Source: Polyangium sp. 15x6 (GTDB lineage Bacteria > Myxococcota_A > Polyangia > Polyangiales > Polyangiaceae). From it: 44,278 nucleotides of DNA. Positions 1-9,287 of this stretch are shown piece by piece. The notes beneath the pieces were generated by a model, which saw nothing but the letters and a program-made list of their open reading frames with translations, had not been told where the DNA came from and made no database searches. How positions within the stretch are numbered: the stretch's first letter is position 1; every line of letters starts with the position of its first letter. The translations under genes and the position numbers were made by a program. The stretch spans positions 1 to 44,278 of the forward strand of contig NZ_JASBQE010000099.1 in NCBI RefSeq assembly GCF_029960785.1, given 5' to 3'.

Positions 1-222
1 CGCTTCCACCGGCGCGGCGGCGGCTGCGGGCGCGGAGGCCGCGGGAGGCGCGGCTGCGGGCGGCGCCGGCGGCATGAGCTCTGCGGCGGGGCTCGGGGCG
101 GGTGCGGCCTCGGGTTTCGCGCTCGTGCAGCCCGCGAGCGTGGCGAGGGCGACGGCGGCGAGGCTCGCACACGACGCACCGGGGACGAACGCGGAGGGCC
201 TGGGAGCAGGGGCGCGAGGCAT
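1..222 (-). CDS. Lipoprotein, Ala/Pro-rich, 3' end outside window
   Basis: The minus-strand frame from the ATG at 222 runs open to the window edge (74 codons), so only the N-terminus is visible. It starts MPRAPAPRPSAF, has a hydrophobic stretch, and ends its signal with the lipobox LAGC (Cys about residue 32). A low-complexity Ala/Pro linker follows, which is typical of a surface-tethering spacer in myxobacterial lipoproteins. The protein should be exported by Sec and lipidated by signal peptidase II processing. No functional domain is reached before the edge, so the role is unknown. It is divergent from the lipoprotein gene that starts at 381. Confidence 0.7.
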   Translation of the reverse strand, partial: MPRAPAPRPSAFVPGASCASLAAVALATLAGCTSAKPEAAPAPSPAAELMPPAPPAAAPPAASAPAAAAAPVEA

Positions 223-380
223 GGCGGGGAGCGGCAGGGCCGCTAGCGACTCCCCAGTTACGCGTTTGACGCCCGGTGTGCAAAACATTTAACCTGACGA
301 AGGCCTCTGCGTGGGAAGGAAGAGCCATTTTCGGCTGCCCGCGCGCGAGGCGGTTCGTGTCGTCGAGGAGGCGCCGTCCG

Positions 381-1856
381 ATGAGCTTGGGGCACCGTTA
401 CCATGGGCGGATCGTCTTGATCGGATCGTTCGTCGCGGCGCTGTTCGCGGCGTGCGCGCAGGGCAATCACGTCGATACCAGCGGAGGCGCCGGCGCGGGC
501 GCAGGCGGCGAGGGCGGTGGGGGCATTCCGCCCGGCCAGATCGGCGGCCCTTGCGACGACGACACACCTTGCGAGCAGGGGGACTGCACCGTCGTCGGCG
601 CGGGCAAGTACTGCACCGTGCCGTGTCCGCCCGGCTGCCCGGATGGGACGTACTGCGCGATCATCAACGGCGACTCGATCTGCGTGCCCGATCTCGGCAG
701 CCAGTGCTTGCCGTGCATGACGAAGCTGCAATGCCCGAACCCCTCGGATACGTGCCTGACCGCGCCCGCGGGGGATCGCTTCTGCGCGCGGGATTGCACG
801 ACCGACGGCCAGTGCCCGAACGGCTTCACGTGCCTCGAGGGCGCGAAGTATCCGCCGAAGCAGGGCGGCGAGATGCCGGACGCGGGGCCCCCGGACGACG
901 CAGGCGGCTCGGAGGATGCAGGCGATGCGGGCGACGGCGGCCCGGACGCGGGACCGCCCAAGCCTCCGCAGGGGCAGGCCTACAAGTTCTGCGTGCCAAA
1001 CTTGCCGTTCTCGTGTCCGTGCAGCGAAAAGCGCGACGGGGTCGAGAAGGACTGCGCGAACTCGAACGCGTACGGCACGTGCTCGGGCGTCGAGACGTGC
1101 AACGGCGAGTCCGGCAGCTTCGAGGGATGCACGGCGAAGGTCCCCGCGGCCGAGACGTGCAACGCTTCCGACGACGACTGCGACGGCATGAGCGACGAAG
1201 GTGAGCCGAACGCGCTCTGCAGCGCGGAGGGGCCGGTGCCGCCACACGCGTCGTGGGCGTGCACGCCGCAAGGCTCGTGTGAGCTCGGGCCGTGCGAGCC
1301 GGGCTGGGCGAGTTATCCGCCTGGCCCCATCTCGCAGGGCTGCTCGTGCCCGACCGAGATGGGCGAACCGAACGATCTCTGCGCGAACGCGACGCCCGTC
1401 GGCAGCGTGAGCGACACCGACGGGAGCAGCATCACGATCACGGGCTCGCTCGGCGGCGCGAGCGACGTGGACGTGTGGTCGTTCGATACGATCGACACGA
1501 ACGAGGGGACCACGAACTCGTACCACGTGAGCATCGATTTCGTGGCGCCGATGCCGAACAACGAGTTCGTGGTCGACGTGATCCGCGGCGACATGTGCAC
1601 GGACACGCCGACGGGTGGCGCCGTGGGGATCACGTCGTACGACTGGTGCGTCGACGGGAAATCGGCGGACGGCCTCCAGGGCGAGGTGCCTTGCGCGAAC
1701 GACGGCACGCAGCCCGTGCACTGCAACAACAACGGGACGAAGTACTACGTGCGCGTCTACCGCAAGCTCGGCGCCACGGGGACGTGCACGCAGTACAGCC
1801 TGCTCGTGACCGCGAAGGGCGGCGATCCTTGCGATTTCACGCAGAAGTGCCAGTAA
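381..1856 (+). CDS. Cys-rich lipoprotein with MopE-type metal-binding motif and PPC-like C-terminus
   Basis: The 491-residue protein starts at ATG 381, which gives a compact signal peptide with lipobox FAAC (Cys25). Upstream in-frame codons would add a long basic leader, so 381 is preferred. After a Gly-rich linker come Cys-rich repeats (roughly residues 55-240) broken by an Asp/Gly/Pro linker. The motif SDDDCDGMSDEG near residue 265 matches the putative metal-binding motif (MopE) family seen in many myxobacterial surface lipoproteins. Residues about 340-491 contain DVDVWSF and beta-rich sequence, resembling a pre-peptidase C-terminal (PPC) domain. The likely location is the outer membrane or cell surface. 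The function is unknown; metal binding is inferred from the motif. The next gene starts 10 bases downstream. Confidence 0.85.
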   Translation: MSLGHRYHGRIVLIGSFVAALFAACAQGNHVDTSGGAGAGAGGEGGGGIPPGQIGGPCDDDTPCEQGDCTVVGAGKYCTVPCPPGCPDGTYCAIINGDSICVPDLGSQCLPCMTKLQCPNPSDTCLTAPAGDRFCARDCTTDGQCPNGFTCLEGAKYPPKQGGEMPDAGPPDDAGGSEDAGDAGDGGPDAGPPKPPQGQAYKFCVPNLPFSCPCSEKRDGVEKDCANSNAYGTCSGVETCNGESGSFEGCTAKVPAAETCNASDDDCDGMSDEGEPNALCSAEGPVPPHASWACTPQGSCELGPCEPGWASYPPGPISQGCSCPTEMGEPNDLCANATPVGSVSDTDGSSITITGSLGGASDVDVWSFDTIDTNEGTTNSYHVSIDFVAPMPNNEFVVDVIRGDMCTDTPTGGAVGITSYDWCVDGKSADGLQGEVPCANDGTQPVHCNNNGTKYYVRVYRKLGATGTCTQYSLLVTAKGGDPCDFTQKCQ

Positions 1857-1865
1857 CGCGGACCC

Positions 1866-3002
<1,137 letters not shown>

Positions 3003-3368
3003 GCTGAGCTGAGAGAGGGATGCGCGGGGCTTTGCCCCGCACCCCAGCAGGGGGCTGTCCGCCCCCTGCACCCCGGACCAGGCACGGCCTGGACCGAGGG
3101 CGGAAAAACCGCGCGATGCGCGGTTTTTCCGACGGGCCCGTGGCAAGACCACGAGCGGCGTTGCCGACCAAGGCGCCCTCGAACAGACATGTCGGCGCTG
3201 CGGTTTTGACTGGCAAGGTCGTTGCTGGTCTTGCCTCGGCCTGTTCGATGAACTGCGCATCGCGCAGTTCATCGACCCCGGGTCCAGCGCTTGCGCTGGT
3301 CCGGGTGCAGGGGCGGAGAGCCCCTGCTCGGGTCCGGGGTGAAACCCCGGCGCTACGCTATGGTCCGA
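3003..3368. repeat. Intergenic block of GC-rich hairpin modules
   Basis: There is no gene in this 366-base gap. It holds successive inverted repeats: GCGGGGC-TTT-GCCCCGC (3024-3040), CAGGGGGC/GCCCCCTG (3048-3068), the terminator at 3102-3130, a CCAGCGC/GCGCTGG stem near 3284-3298, and a CCGGGGT/ACCCCGG stem near 3333-3349. Positions 3329-3358 are an exact 30-base inverted copy of 11593-11622, behind another acyl-CoA dehydrogenase gene. This is a dispersed modular repeat, REP/BIME-like in form, of unknown function. Confidence 0.8.
3102..3130. terminator. Bidirectional hairpin terminator
   Basis: A perfect 13-bp stem with a 3-base loop (GGAAAAACCGCGC, GAT, GCGCGGTTTTTCC). The stem ends in five A:T pairs on each side, so U-rich RNA is made in both directions. 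It sits between the convergent ends of the acyl-CoA dehydrogenase gene (stop 3002) and the long minus-strand operon (last stop 3369). Confidence 0.75.
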
Positions 3369-3533
3369 TCAAACGAAGACGCGGGTCAGGATGAAGACGA
3401 CGACCGCGATCACGGCCCCGAAGAGCAGCGCGTAGAGCAGGACGCGCTTCAGGATGGCGCGGAGCTTGTTCTTGAGGAGCGTCTTGACGAGCTTCCAGAG
3501 GAGGCCGAGGACTTCACGGATGAGCTTCCACAC
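3369..3533 (-). CDS. Small basic membrane protein (54 residues)
   Basis: The GTG at 3533 opens a 54-codon frame. It is preceded by the Shine-Dalgarno-like TAGGA 7 bases upstream, and an in-frame TAG just upstream excludes a longer form. The product starts as a Lys/Leu-rich amphipathic helix (MWKLIREVLGLLWKLVKTLL) and ends in one hydrophobic span (about residues 35-51, LLYALLFGAVIAVVVFIL). This suggests a single-pass inner-membrane peptide with a positively charged cytoplasmic N-terminal half. It is the last gene of the minus-strand operon, 71 bases after the AgmX/PglI-like lipoprotein. The function is unknown. A small toxin-like or membrane-scaffold peptide is possible but unsupported. Confidence 0.6.
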   Translation of the reverse strand: MWKLIREVLGLLWKLVKTLLKNKLRAILKRVLLYALLFGAVIAVVVFILTRVFV

Positions 3534-3604
3534 GCGGAGATCCTAGCGCGACCCTTCGATCCACGCCCCTCGGCCGAACACTTCTTCACGGAGCGCCGCG
3601 GGGC

Positions 3605-4360
3605 TCACTCCGCGACGAGGGACACCTTGCCGGCGTAACTTCCAGGCGATGGAAAGTTCATGCCGCGCAGCGCGTCGACGACGCACTTGGCCGCGGCGTC
3701 GCCCTTGGGATCGGCGCTCGAGATGCCGACGGCGAGAGGCTTGCCGTCCGTGTCGAGGTACATCGTCGCCGTGATCGGGCCCGCGCCCTGGCTCGCGCGG
3801 CACGTCGCGAGAGCTTGCTTGGCCTTCGGCAGCTCCTTGCCCAGGCGATCGGGCGCGAGCGCGACCGGCGGGCGCTCGTCGGCGCTCGGATCGAAGGCGA
3901 AGCCGCCCTCGGCGAGACCTTCCTTGCCACCCACGGGAGACGGCCAGCTCGCGCTGCGCAGCGCGCCCAGCATGCACGACTCGGTCTCGCGATCGCCGAG
4001 CGTCGACTCCTTGAGGTACGCGACGGTCGCCGTTCCGCCCTGCGCGATCCGCAGCGCGAACTTGATCTCGCCGCCCATGAAGGGGATGCGGCGGACGCCG
4101 TTGTGGAAGCAGGCGCTGAGCTTGTCCGAGGTGCGCTGCAGGGTCGACTGCACCTTGTCTTGATCGAGCGCGCCGATCTCGGCTTCGAAGTTGGCGCCGC
4201 CGTTCCCGCCGCTCGTCGAGGAGTCCGCGCCGCCCGTGTCCGGCGGCTTGTTCGCCGCCACCTCGCCTCCGCAGCCCGCGAGCGAGGCGAGCGCCGCGAT
4301 TGCGACGACGAGGGCCCGAGGAGAACCAAACCCAAGGCTGATTTCGTTGGTCTTCATCAT
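3605..4360 (-). CDS. Lipoprotein with two AgmX/PglI C-terminal-like repeats
   Basis: The product is 251 residues. The signal peptide ends in lipobox SLAGC (Cys30), followed by a Gly/Ser/Thr linker. Two related modules follow (about residues 60-145 and 165-251). Each has a beta-strand pair then a Cys and a conserved tail: KFALRIAQGGTATVAYL...CMLGALRSASWPSP, and ITATMYLDTDGKPLAVGI...CVVDALRGMNFPSP. This pattern matches the AgmX/PglI C-terminal domain (TonB-C-like) known from myxobacterial gliding and envelope proteins. The start ATG overlaps the upstream acyl-CoA dehydrogenase stop (ATGA), implying translational coupling. A second ATG directly follows, so the start is uncertain by one codon. 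The role in motility or envelope structure is inferred from the family only. Confidence 0.85.
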   Translation of the reverse strand: MMKTNEISLGFGSPRALVVAIAALASLAGCGGEVAANKPPDTGGADSSTSGGNGGANFEAEIGALDQDKVQSTLQRTSDKLSACFHNGVRRIPFMGGEIKFALRIAQGGTATVAYLKESTLGDRETESCMLGALRSASWPSPVGGKEGLAEGGFAFDPSADERPPVALAPDRLGKELPKAKQALATCRASQGAGPITATMYLDTDGKPLAVGISSADPKGDAAAKCVVDALRGMNFPSPGSYAGKVSLVAE

Positions 4361-5484
4361 CCCTTCAACATGGTTTGCGCGATGATCGATCGTTGCGTTC
4401 CGCTGCTCTCCTCGACGAGCTCGGTGGTGCGCGCGTCGCGGAAGTGACGTCCGAGGCCCTCGCTCGCGCCTCCGCCGCGCGCGCCGAGGATGTCCATGGC
4501 TCGGTGCGCGACGCGGGTCGACATCTCGGAGGCGAAGAGCTTTCCGACGGATCGCTCGGCCGAGGAAGGCGCGCCGCGATCCGCGAGGTGCGCGGCGCGA
4601 AGGACGAGCAGGCGCGCGGCCTCGATGTCGACGGACATGTCGGCGAGCTGCGCCTGCATGCCGAGGAGGCCGGGCGTCTTCACGCGGTCCTGCGTGCGCT
4701 TCACGTGCGCCGCCGCCTTCTCGAAGGCCGCGCGCGCGATGCCGATGGCCTCCGCGGCGACGGCGATGCGCGCGTCTTCGAGCGCCGCCGTGGCGATGGC
4801 TGATCCTTCACCCGCCGCGCCGATCACGTCGCCCGCATCCACACGAACGCCGCGCGCGCGCAGCACGGCCGCGCCCGCCGCGCGTCGGCCCACGAAGGCC
4901 TCCGCGGGCTCGATCGTGAGGCCGGGGGCGCCCTTCGCGACGAGCAGCGCGACGAGGCGGGGATCGTTCGGGGCGCGGTTCGTCGCGGCGAACACGAGGA
5001 AAACGTCGGCTGCGGGCCCGAGGAGCACGGGGCCGGTCTCGCCGTCGAGGACGAAGCCGCCGGCGGCGCTGGGCTCGGCGAAGAGGGACGTGCCCTCCGC
5101 GAGATCGGGCATCGCGGCCGCGCCGAGCGAGGCGCCGCGCGCGAGCGGGGCGAGGTGCTTCCGTTTTTGCTCGTCGCTTCCGGCGCGGAGGAGCGTGCGC
5201 GAGACGAGCGCCACGTGCGTGCCCACGAGCGCGGCCGAGCTCGCGCACGCCGCGGCGATCTCCTCGATCACGAGCGCCAGCGAGACGAGGTCGCCGCCCG
5301 AGCCGCTTTGCGCCGATGGGATCGTGAGGCCGAGCAGGCCCGCGTCGCCGAGCTGCCGTACGTGGCCTTCGGGCAGACGCGCGTCGTGATCGATCTCGGA
5401 GGCTCGCGGCGCGAGCTCCCGCGCGGCGAGCGCGCGCGCGGCTTCCTGGAAACGCTTTTGCTCTTCGGTGAGGTCGAAGTCCAT
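4357..5484 (-). CDS. Divergent acyl-CoA dehydrogenase family protein
   Basis: The 375-residue protein from ATG 5484 keeps the acyl-CoA dehydrogenase fold (N-terminal MDFDLTEEQKRFQEAARAL, C-terminal RHFRDARTTEL). The usual signatures are eroded. The mid-domain TEP/SEPxxGSD loop is replaced by MPDLAEGTS, the HGGxG motif by GARGGGASEG, and YEGTSEIQR by VEESSGTQR. In that last motif the catalytic Glu position is still Glu. The FAD-side motif ERKxFG is also changed (VKRTQDRVKTPG). It may act on an unusual acyl substrate or have lost full activity. It lies inside an otherwise signalling and envelope operon, 35 bases after the TPR/PEGA gene and overlapping the next start by ATGA. Confidence 0.85.
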   Translation of the reverse strand: MDFDLTEEQKRFQEAARALAARELAPRASEIDHDARLPEGHVRQLGDAGLLGLTIPSAQSGSGGDLVSLALVIEEIAAACASSAALVGTHVALVSRTLLRAGSDEQKRKHLAPLARGASLGAAAMPDLAEGTSLFAEPSAAGGFVLDGETGPVLLGPAADVFLVFAATNRAPNDPRLVALLVAKGAPGLTIEPAEAFVGRRAAGAAVLRARGVRVDAGDVIGAAGEGSAIATAALEDARIAVAAEAIGIARAAFEKAAAHVKRTQDRVKTPGLLGMQAQLADMSVDIEAARLLVLRAAHLADRGAPSSAERSVGKLFASEMSTRVAHRAMDILGARGGGASEGLGRHFRDARTTELVEESSGTQRSIIAQTMLKG

Positions 5485-5519
5485 GGCAGATGGTGGGAAC
5501 GGGTCCTGTCGGTTCGGGC

Positions 5520-6515
5520 TCAGAACGTGCCCAGGATCGAGGCGCCGCCGCCGCGTGGTCCGAACGAAGGGACGAGCCACGCGCGCGGCGCCTCGGGGCC
5601 GGGCTCTTTCGCCGGGGAGCGCGAGACGAAAAACAGCACGACGCCTGCGGCGAGGGCCGCGCCGCCCACGCCGAAGCCGATCGTCGAGACGAGGGCCTTC
5701 GTCTGCGCACCCTCGATGAGCGCGAATCCCTCGGCGTTGCACTTCTTTTGAGGGCAAAGCGGATCGGCCTTGCCCACGTCGCTCGACGCGAGCCCGCCGA
5801 ACACCGCGCCGAGGCCGAGTGCGGCGACGCCCACGCCCCCCGCGACGAACGCCGCCGTGCGCAGACCGTTCGCGCCGGACGTGGCGGGCGGCGTGTCGAC
5901 CTTCTCGACGGGCTTCGCCGTGGGCTCCGCCGCGAGCGCAGGCACCGAGATCGTCTTCAGGTCGGCGTCCTTGCCGACGACGATCTTCGTGGACCAAGGC
6001 AAAAAGCCGGGCGCGGTCGCTTCGATCGTGTGCTCGCCGGGATCGACGGGGATGGGCTCGCCGAGGAGCGTGGCCCCGAGCGGCTCGCCGTTGCGCTTGA
6101 TCACGAGGCCCGCCGCGGGTTTGTCCGCCTCGATGCGCAGGCGCGAGAGCTTGGGGGCGAGTTTGCCCGCGAACTCTTCGGCGATCTTCAGGCGATCGGT
6201 GTCGCCCGTGGCGTGGGCCAAGGTCGCGGCTTCCTTGTACCGCGCCCACGCCGTGGCGGTGCGTCCGAGCTGCTCGTTGCAGAGCGCCAGGTTGAGCAGC
6301 GCGCCGACCGAGGGATCGAGCCGCGCGCTCTCCTCGAACTTGGGGCACGCCTCCGCGGGTTTGCCCTGGTCCATGAGCTCGCGACCGCGAAGAAAGGCTG
6401 CCTCGGCGATGGCCTTGTTGTCCCCGCTCTGCGCGTCCGCATGGCCGGGCGCGAGCGTGAGCGCCGCCGCGAGCGTGAGCGCGGCGGCGAGGATCCGCAG
6501 GCGGGCGCGGGGCAT
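5520..6515 (-). CDS. TPR/PEGA-type periplasmic protein with C-terminal membrane spans
   Basis: The product is 331 residues from ATG 6515. This start gives a clean signal peptide (MPRARLRILAAALTL, cleavage near ADAQ) and a 7-base gap to the kinase stop. An ATG at 6551 would overlap the kinase gene by 29 bases. A TPR-like segment (FLRGRELMDQGKPAEACPKF...LLNLALCNEQLG) is followed by a PEGA-type beta domain (IKRNGEPLGATLLGEPIPVDPGEH, with EATAPGFLPW), then a Pro/Thr linker and two hydrophobic spans. A cytoplasmic or inner-face tail ends SFGPRGGGASILGTF. Such proteins are commonly paired with Ser/Thr kinases in Polyangiales. Its place right after the kinase suggests it is the partner or envelope-side component. 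Confidence 0.8.
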   Translation of the reverse strand: MPRARLRILAAALTLAAALTLAPGHADAQSGDNKAIAEAAFLRGRELMDQGKPAEACPKFEESARLDPSVGALLNLALCNEQLGRTATAWARYKEAATLAHATGDTDRLKIAEEFAGKLAPKLSRLRIEADKPAAGLVIKRNGEPLGATLLGEPIPVDPGEHTIEATAPGFLPWSTKIVVGKDADLKTISVPALAAEPTAKPVEKVDTPPATSGANGLRTAAFVAGGVGVAALGLGAVFGGLASSDVGKADPLCPQKKCNAEGFALIEGAQTKALVSTIGFGVGGAALAAGVVLFFVSRSPAKEPGPEAPRAWLVPSFGPRGGGASILGTF

Positions 6516-6522
6516 CGGCGAG

Positions 6523-8292
6523 CTAGCGGCGATTGAAAGCGTTTTTTGCATCTTTCTTCGTCGTGCTCGTCGGGGCCGGCGTCGCCTTGCTCGTGGGCTT
6601 CGCGCTGGGCGGCGGCGTCGCGGGCGCGCTCGAGGACGCGGCCATCGTCGGCGCCACGGAGGCCGAAGGGGCCGGCGGGGCCGTGGATTCGGGGGTCACC
6701 GTGGGCGCCGTGGACGTCGGCGTCGCCGTGATCGTGGGCGCAGGGGGCGCGGGGGCCTCCTGGGGCGCGCCGGTCGCGATCGGCGTCGTGGAAGAGGCTT
6801 CGACGCTCGATCGGAACAGGAAGACGAGCACGCCGCCGAGGAGCCCGATGAGCGCGCCGAGGCCGAGCGCGACGAACAGGAACGAGCGACCGCCATCGGA
6901 CGACGGATGCCGCGTCCGCGCGGCGCTGGCGAACGCGGCGGCTGCGTGCGCGCTGCGCGGGCCCGTGTAGAGATCGGCCTCGATGCGGCTCAGGTCGGGC
7001 TCGATCACGTCGAGCGACGGGGTGTGTCCGATCGTGATGATGTTCGGCCCGGTCGTCGTGGCCGAAGGCGGGAGCTCCGGCGCGGACGCGATCTGCACCG
7101 GCAGCGGCATCGTCTTGTGCGCCGCGGCTTGCGCGGCGAGATCGGCCGGCGGCGGCGCGGAGGCCAGCGTCGAGCTGACGGCCGCGTTGCGTCGCCCCGT
7201 GCCTCCGAGCGGCACCGTGCTCGGGCCCTCGGCCCATTCGGTCGACGCGCGCGCGTCGGCAGGCGCGAACGCCGGCAAGGTCGGCTGGGAAGGCTGTCGC
7301 GACGGTAGTTCGGGCGTCGGCAGGCCGGCCATGCGCGTGATCCGCTCCAGCGTGCTCTGCGAACGCGGCGGCGCGTAGGGCGCGAGCGCGACGGCGAACT
7401 CGCCGATCGACTGGTACCTTTGGTTCTTGTCGCGCTCGTAGGCGCGCTCGATCCGCGCGGCGAGATCATCCGGCAGCTCCGGCCGAAACTGACGCAGAGG
7501 ACGCGGCGTGCCGGTGAGCACCTCGGCGCAGAGGTTGGGCAACGTCTCCGCGTAGAACGGCTGCGTGCCCGCGAGCAGCTCGAAGAGCGTGATGCCGAGC
7601 GAGTAGATGTCGGTGCGGTGATCGACGCCGCGCGTCTCCTGCATCTGCTCGGGCGACATGTAGAGCGCCGAGCCCATCGCGGTCGCCGTGCGCGTGAGGG
7701 CGTGATCGCCCGGCGCGCCCTGCATCTTCGAGATGCCGAAGTCGAGCAGCTTCACGAGCGGCGAGCCGTCGCGGCGGCTCGCGAGGAAGAGGTTCGCCGG
7801 CTTCAGATCACGGTGCACGATGCCGTGCGAGTGCGCCTCGGCGATCGCCTCGCAGGCCTGCAGGACGTAGTCGATCGCGTCGGGCACCGAGAGGACGCCG
7901 TCCTTGAGCTGCCGCGCGAGATCCCGGCCATCGAGGAACTCCATGACCATGTACGGCGCGCCGTTCTCGAGCGTGGCCACGTCGAGGACGCGGGCGACGT
8001 GCTCGCTCTTGATCTTCACGGCGGCGCGCGCCTCGCGCTGGAAGCGCGCCGAGGCCTCGGGGTGCGCTGCGTACTCGGGCAGGAGGAATTTCAGCGCGAC
8101 CCGCTCGTCGAGCGCGACGTGCCGGGCCTCGACCACATACCCCATGCCGCCTTGCCCGAGGACACGCTCGACGCGGTACTTCTGGGCGAGGAGGGTGCCC
8201 GGTGCGACGGCGGCTGCCGGCGAGCCAATGGGAGACGCATTCGACGTCACGGACCTGGGTGCATGATGGCGCCCACGGCCGTCCGACGGCAA
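6523..8292 (-). CDS. Membrane-bound Hanks-type Ser/Thr protein kinase
   Basis: The protein is 589 residues if the TTG at 8292 is used. A GAGAG lies about 8 bases upstream and it starts 10 bases after the histidine kinase stop. A GTG at 8250 is the alternative; both keep the whole kinase domain. The kinase domain spans about residues 39-310: GQGGMG loop, VALKFL lysine, HRDLKPANL catalytic loop, DFGISK, and GSALYMSPEQM in the activation segment. A Pro/Thr/Ala-rich juxtamembrane region leads to one transmembrane span near residue 450 (FLFVALGLGALIGLLGGVLV). A Pro/Thr-rich tail follows with no recognisable sensor domain. All catalytic residues are present. Targets are unknown; the neighbouring TPR/PEGA protein is a candidate partner. 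Confidence 0.92.
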   Translation of the reverse strand: MPSDGRGRHHAPRSVTSNASPIGSPAAAVAPGTLLAQKYRVERVLGQGGMGYVVEARHVALDERVALKFLLPEYAAHPEASARFQREARAAVKIKSEHVARVLDVATLENGAPYMVMEFLDGRDLARQLKDGVLSVPDAIDYVLQACEAIAEAHSHGIVHRDLKPANLFLASRRDGSPLVKLLDFGISKMQGAPGDHALTRTATAMGSALYMSPEQMQETRGVDHRTDIYSLGITLFELLAGTQPFYAETLPNLCAEVLTGTPRPLRQFRPELPDDLAARIERAYERDKNQRYQSIGEFAVALAPYAPPRSQSTLERITRMAGLPTPELPSRQPSQPTLPAFAPADARASTEWAEGPSTVPLGGTGRRNAAVSSTLASAPPPADLAAQAAAHKTMPLPVQIASAPELPPSATTTGPNIITIGHTPSLDVIEPDLSRIEADLYTGPRSAHAAAAFASAARTRHPSSDGGRSFLFVALGLGALIGLLGGVLVFLFRSSVEASSTTPIATGAPQEAPAPPAPTITATPTSTAPTVTPESTAPPAPSASVAPTMAASSSAPATPPPSAKPTSKATPAPTSTTKKDAKNAFNRR

Positions 8293-8302
8293 GGACGTTC
8301 TC

Positions 8303-9250
8303 TCACGTGCACAGCGGGAGATCGAAGCGCACGGCCGTCCCCTTGCCTTGCTCGCTCTCGATCTCGATGTCTCCGCCCACGGCCTCGATGAGGCTCTTGA
8401 CGACGGAGAGCCCGAGGCCCGTGCCTTTGCCCGATGGTTTCGTCGTGAAATAGGTCTCGAAGACGCGCGCGAGGATCTCGGGCGACATGCCCATCCCCGC
8501 GTCCTCGACGAGGCAGTGCGCGCGCCCGGTCTCGCGATTCTCGCTCACCTCGATGCGGATGAGCCGGCCCTCCGGCGGCTGCTCCATCACGGCGTCCGCA
8601 GCGTTCGTCACGAGGTTGACGAAGATCTGTTCGAGCTTCGTCCGGCTCATGGCCACACGCACCGGCGAAGGCGGCGCCTGCGTCATGATGCTGACGCGCT
8701 TCGTGCGGCCCGCGACGTGGAGCATCGAAAGGACGTCGGCGATCACGGTGGTCACGTCGAGGACCTCTTGCCGATCCTGGCTCGGCGTGCCGAGGTGCAG
8801 GAGGTTTCGCGCGTGCTCGGCCAGGTGCGCGACGCCGCGCTCGAGGGCCACGAGATCGTCGGGCTCCGGCGGCTTGCCGGCGTCGGCGCGCATGCGGATG
8901 AAGGTCGCGGTGTGGGTCAGGACCGCGGCGACGTTGTTGAGCTCGTGCCCGACGCCGGCGGCGATGGTGCCGAGCGTGGCGAGCCTGTCGGCCTGGAGCA
9001 GGCGCGCGCGCGTGCGCTCGAGCTCCTCGACGAGCCACTTGCGGTACGCCTCGGGATCTTGCGAGAGCGGCGGTACGTCGCTCTTGCGGCTCCCGACGAC
9101 CACGCTCGAAGGGCCGACGCTGTGCGGGCCCGAGTGCGGGGCACTCTGGAACATCGGACGCGTGGGTGGGGGAGCCGGGAGGGGGAGTCCGGCAGGCGCT
9201 GCCTGCGCTCTCGCCCCGTCGCCACGTCCATCGCTCTTGCCGTCGCTCAT
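8303..9250 (-). CDS. Soluble NtrB-type sensor histidine kinase
   Basis: The product is 315 residues from ATG 9250; upstream in-frame codons run into the neighbouring gene and are not needed. There is no transmembrane segment. A short helix (SQDPEAYRKWLVEELERTRA) leads to the dimerisation/phosphoacceptor box GTIAAGVGHELNNVAAVL with the phosphorylatable His. The HATPase domain shows the N box (NLVTNAADAV), G1 (DAGMGMS), F box (FETYFTTK) and G2 (GKGTGLGLS). No receiver domain or cognate regulator gene is adjacent. The same operon encodes a Ser/Thr kinase 10 bases downstream, so cross-talk between His and Ser/Thr phosphorylation is a reasonable inference. Confidence 0.92.
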   Translation of the reverse strand: MSDGKSDGRGDGARAQAAPAGLPLPAPPPTRPMFQSAPHSGPHSVGPSSVVVGSRKSDVPPLSQDPEAYRKWLVEELERTRARLLQADRLATLGTIAAGVGHELNNVAAVLTHTATFIRMRADAGKPPEPDDLVALERGVAHLAEHARNLLHLGTPSQDRQEVLDVTTVIADVLSMLHVAGRTKRVSIMTQAPPSPVRVAMSRTKLEQIFVNLVTNAADAVMEQPPEGRLIRIEVSENRETGRAHCLVEDAGMGMSPEILARVFETYFTTKPSGKGTGLGLSVVKSLIEAVGGDIEIESEQGKGTAVRFDLPLCT

Positions 9251-9287
9251 GCCTGCTCGGGCGATGGTAACACGTTCTACCCTGTGA

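Noticed and set aside
4357-5484. Pseudogene call for the divergent acyl-CoA dehydrogenase
   Set aside because: The frame is intact at full family length, coupled to both neighbours, and the catalytic Glu position is kept.
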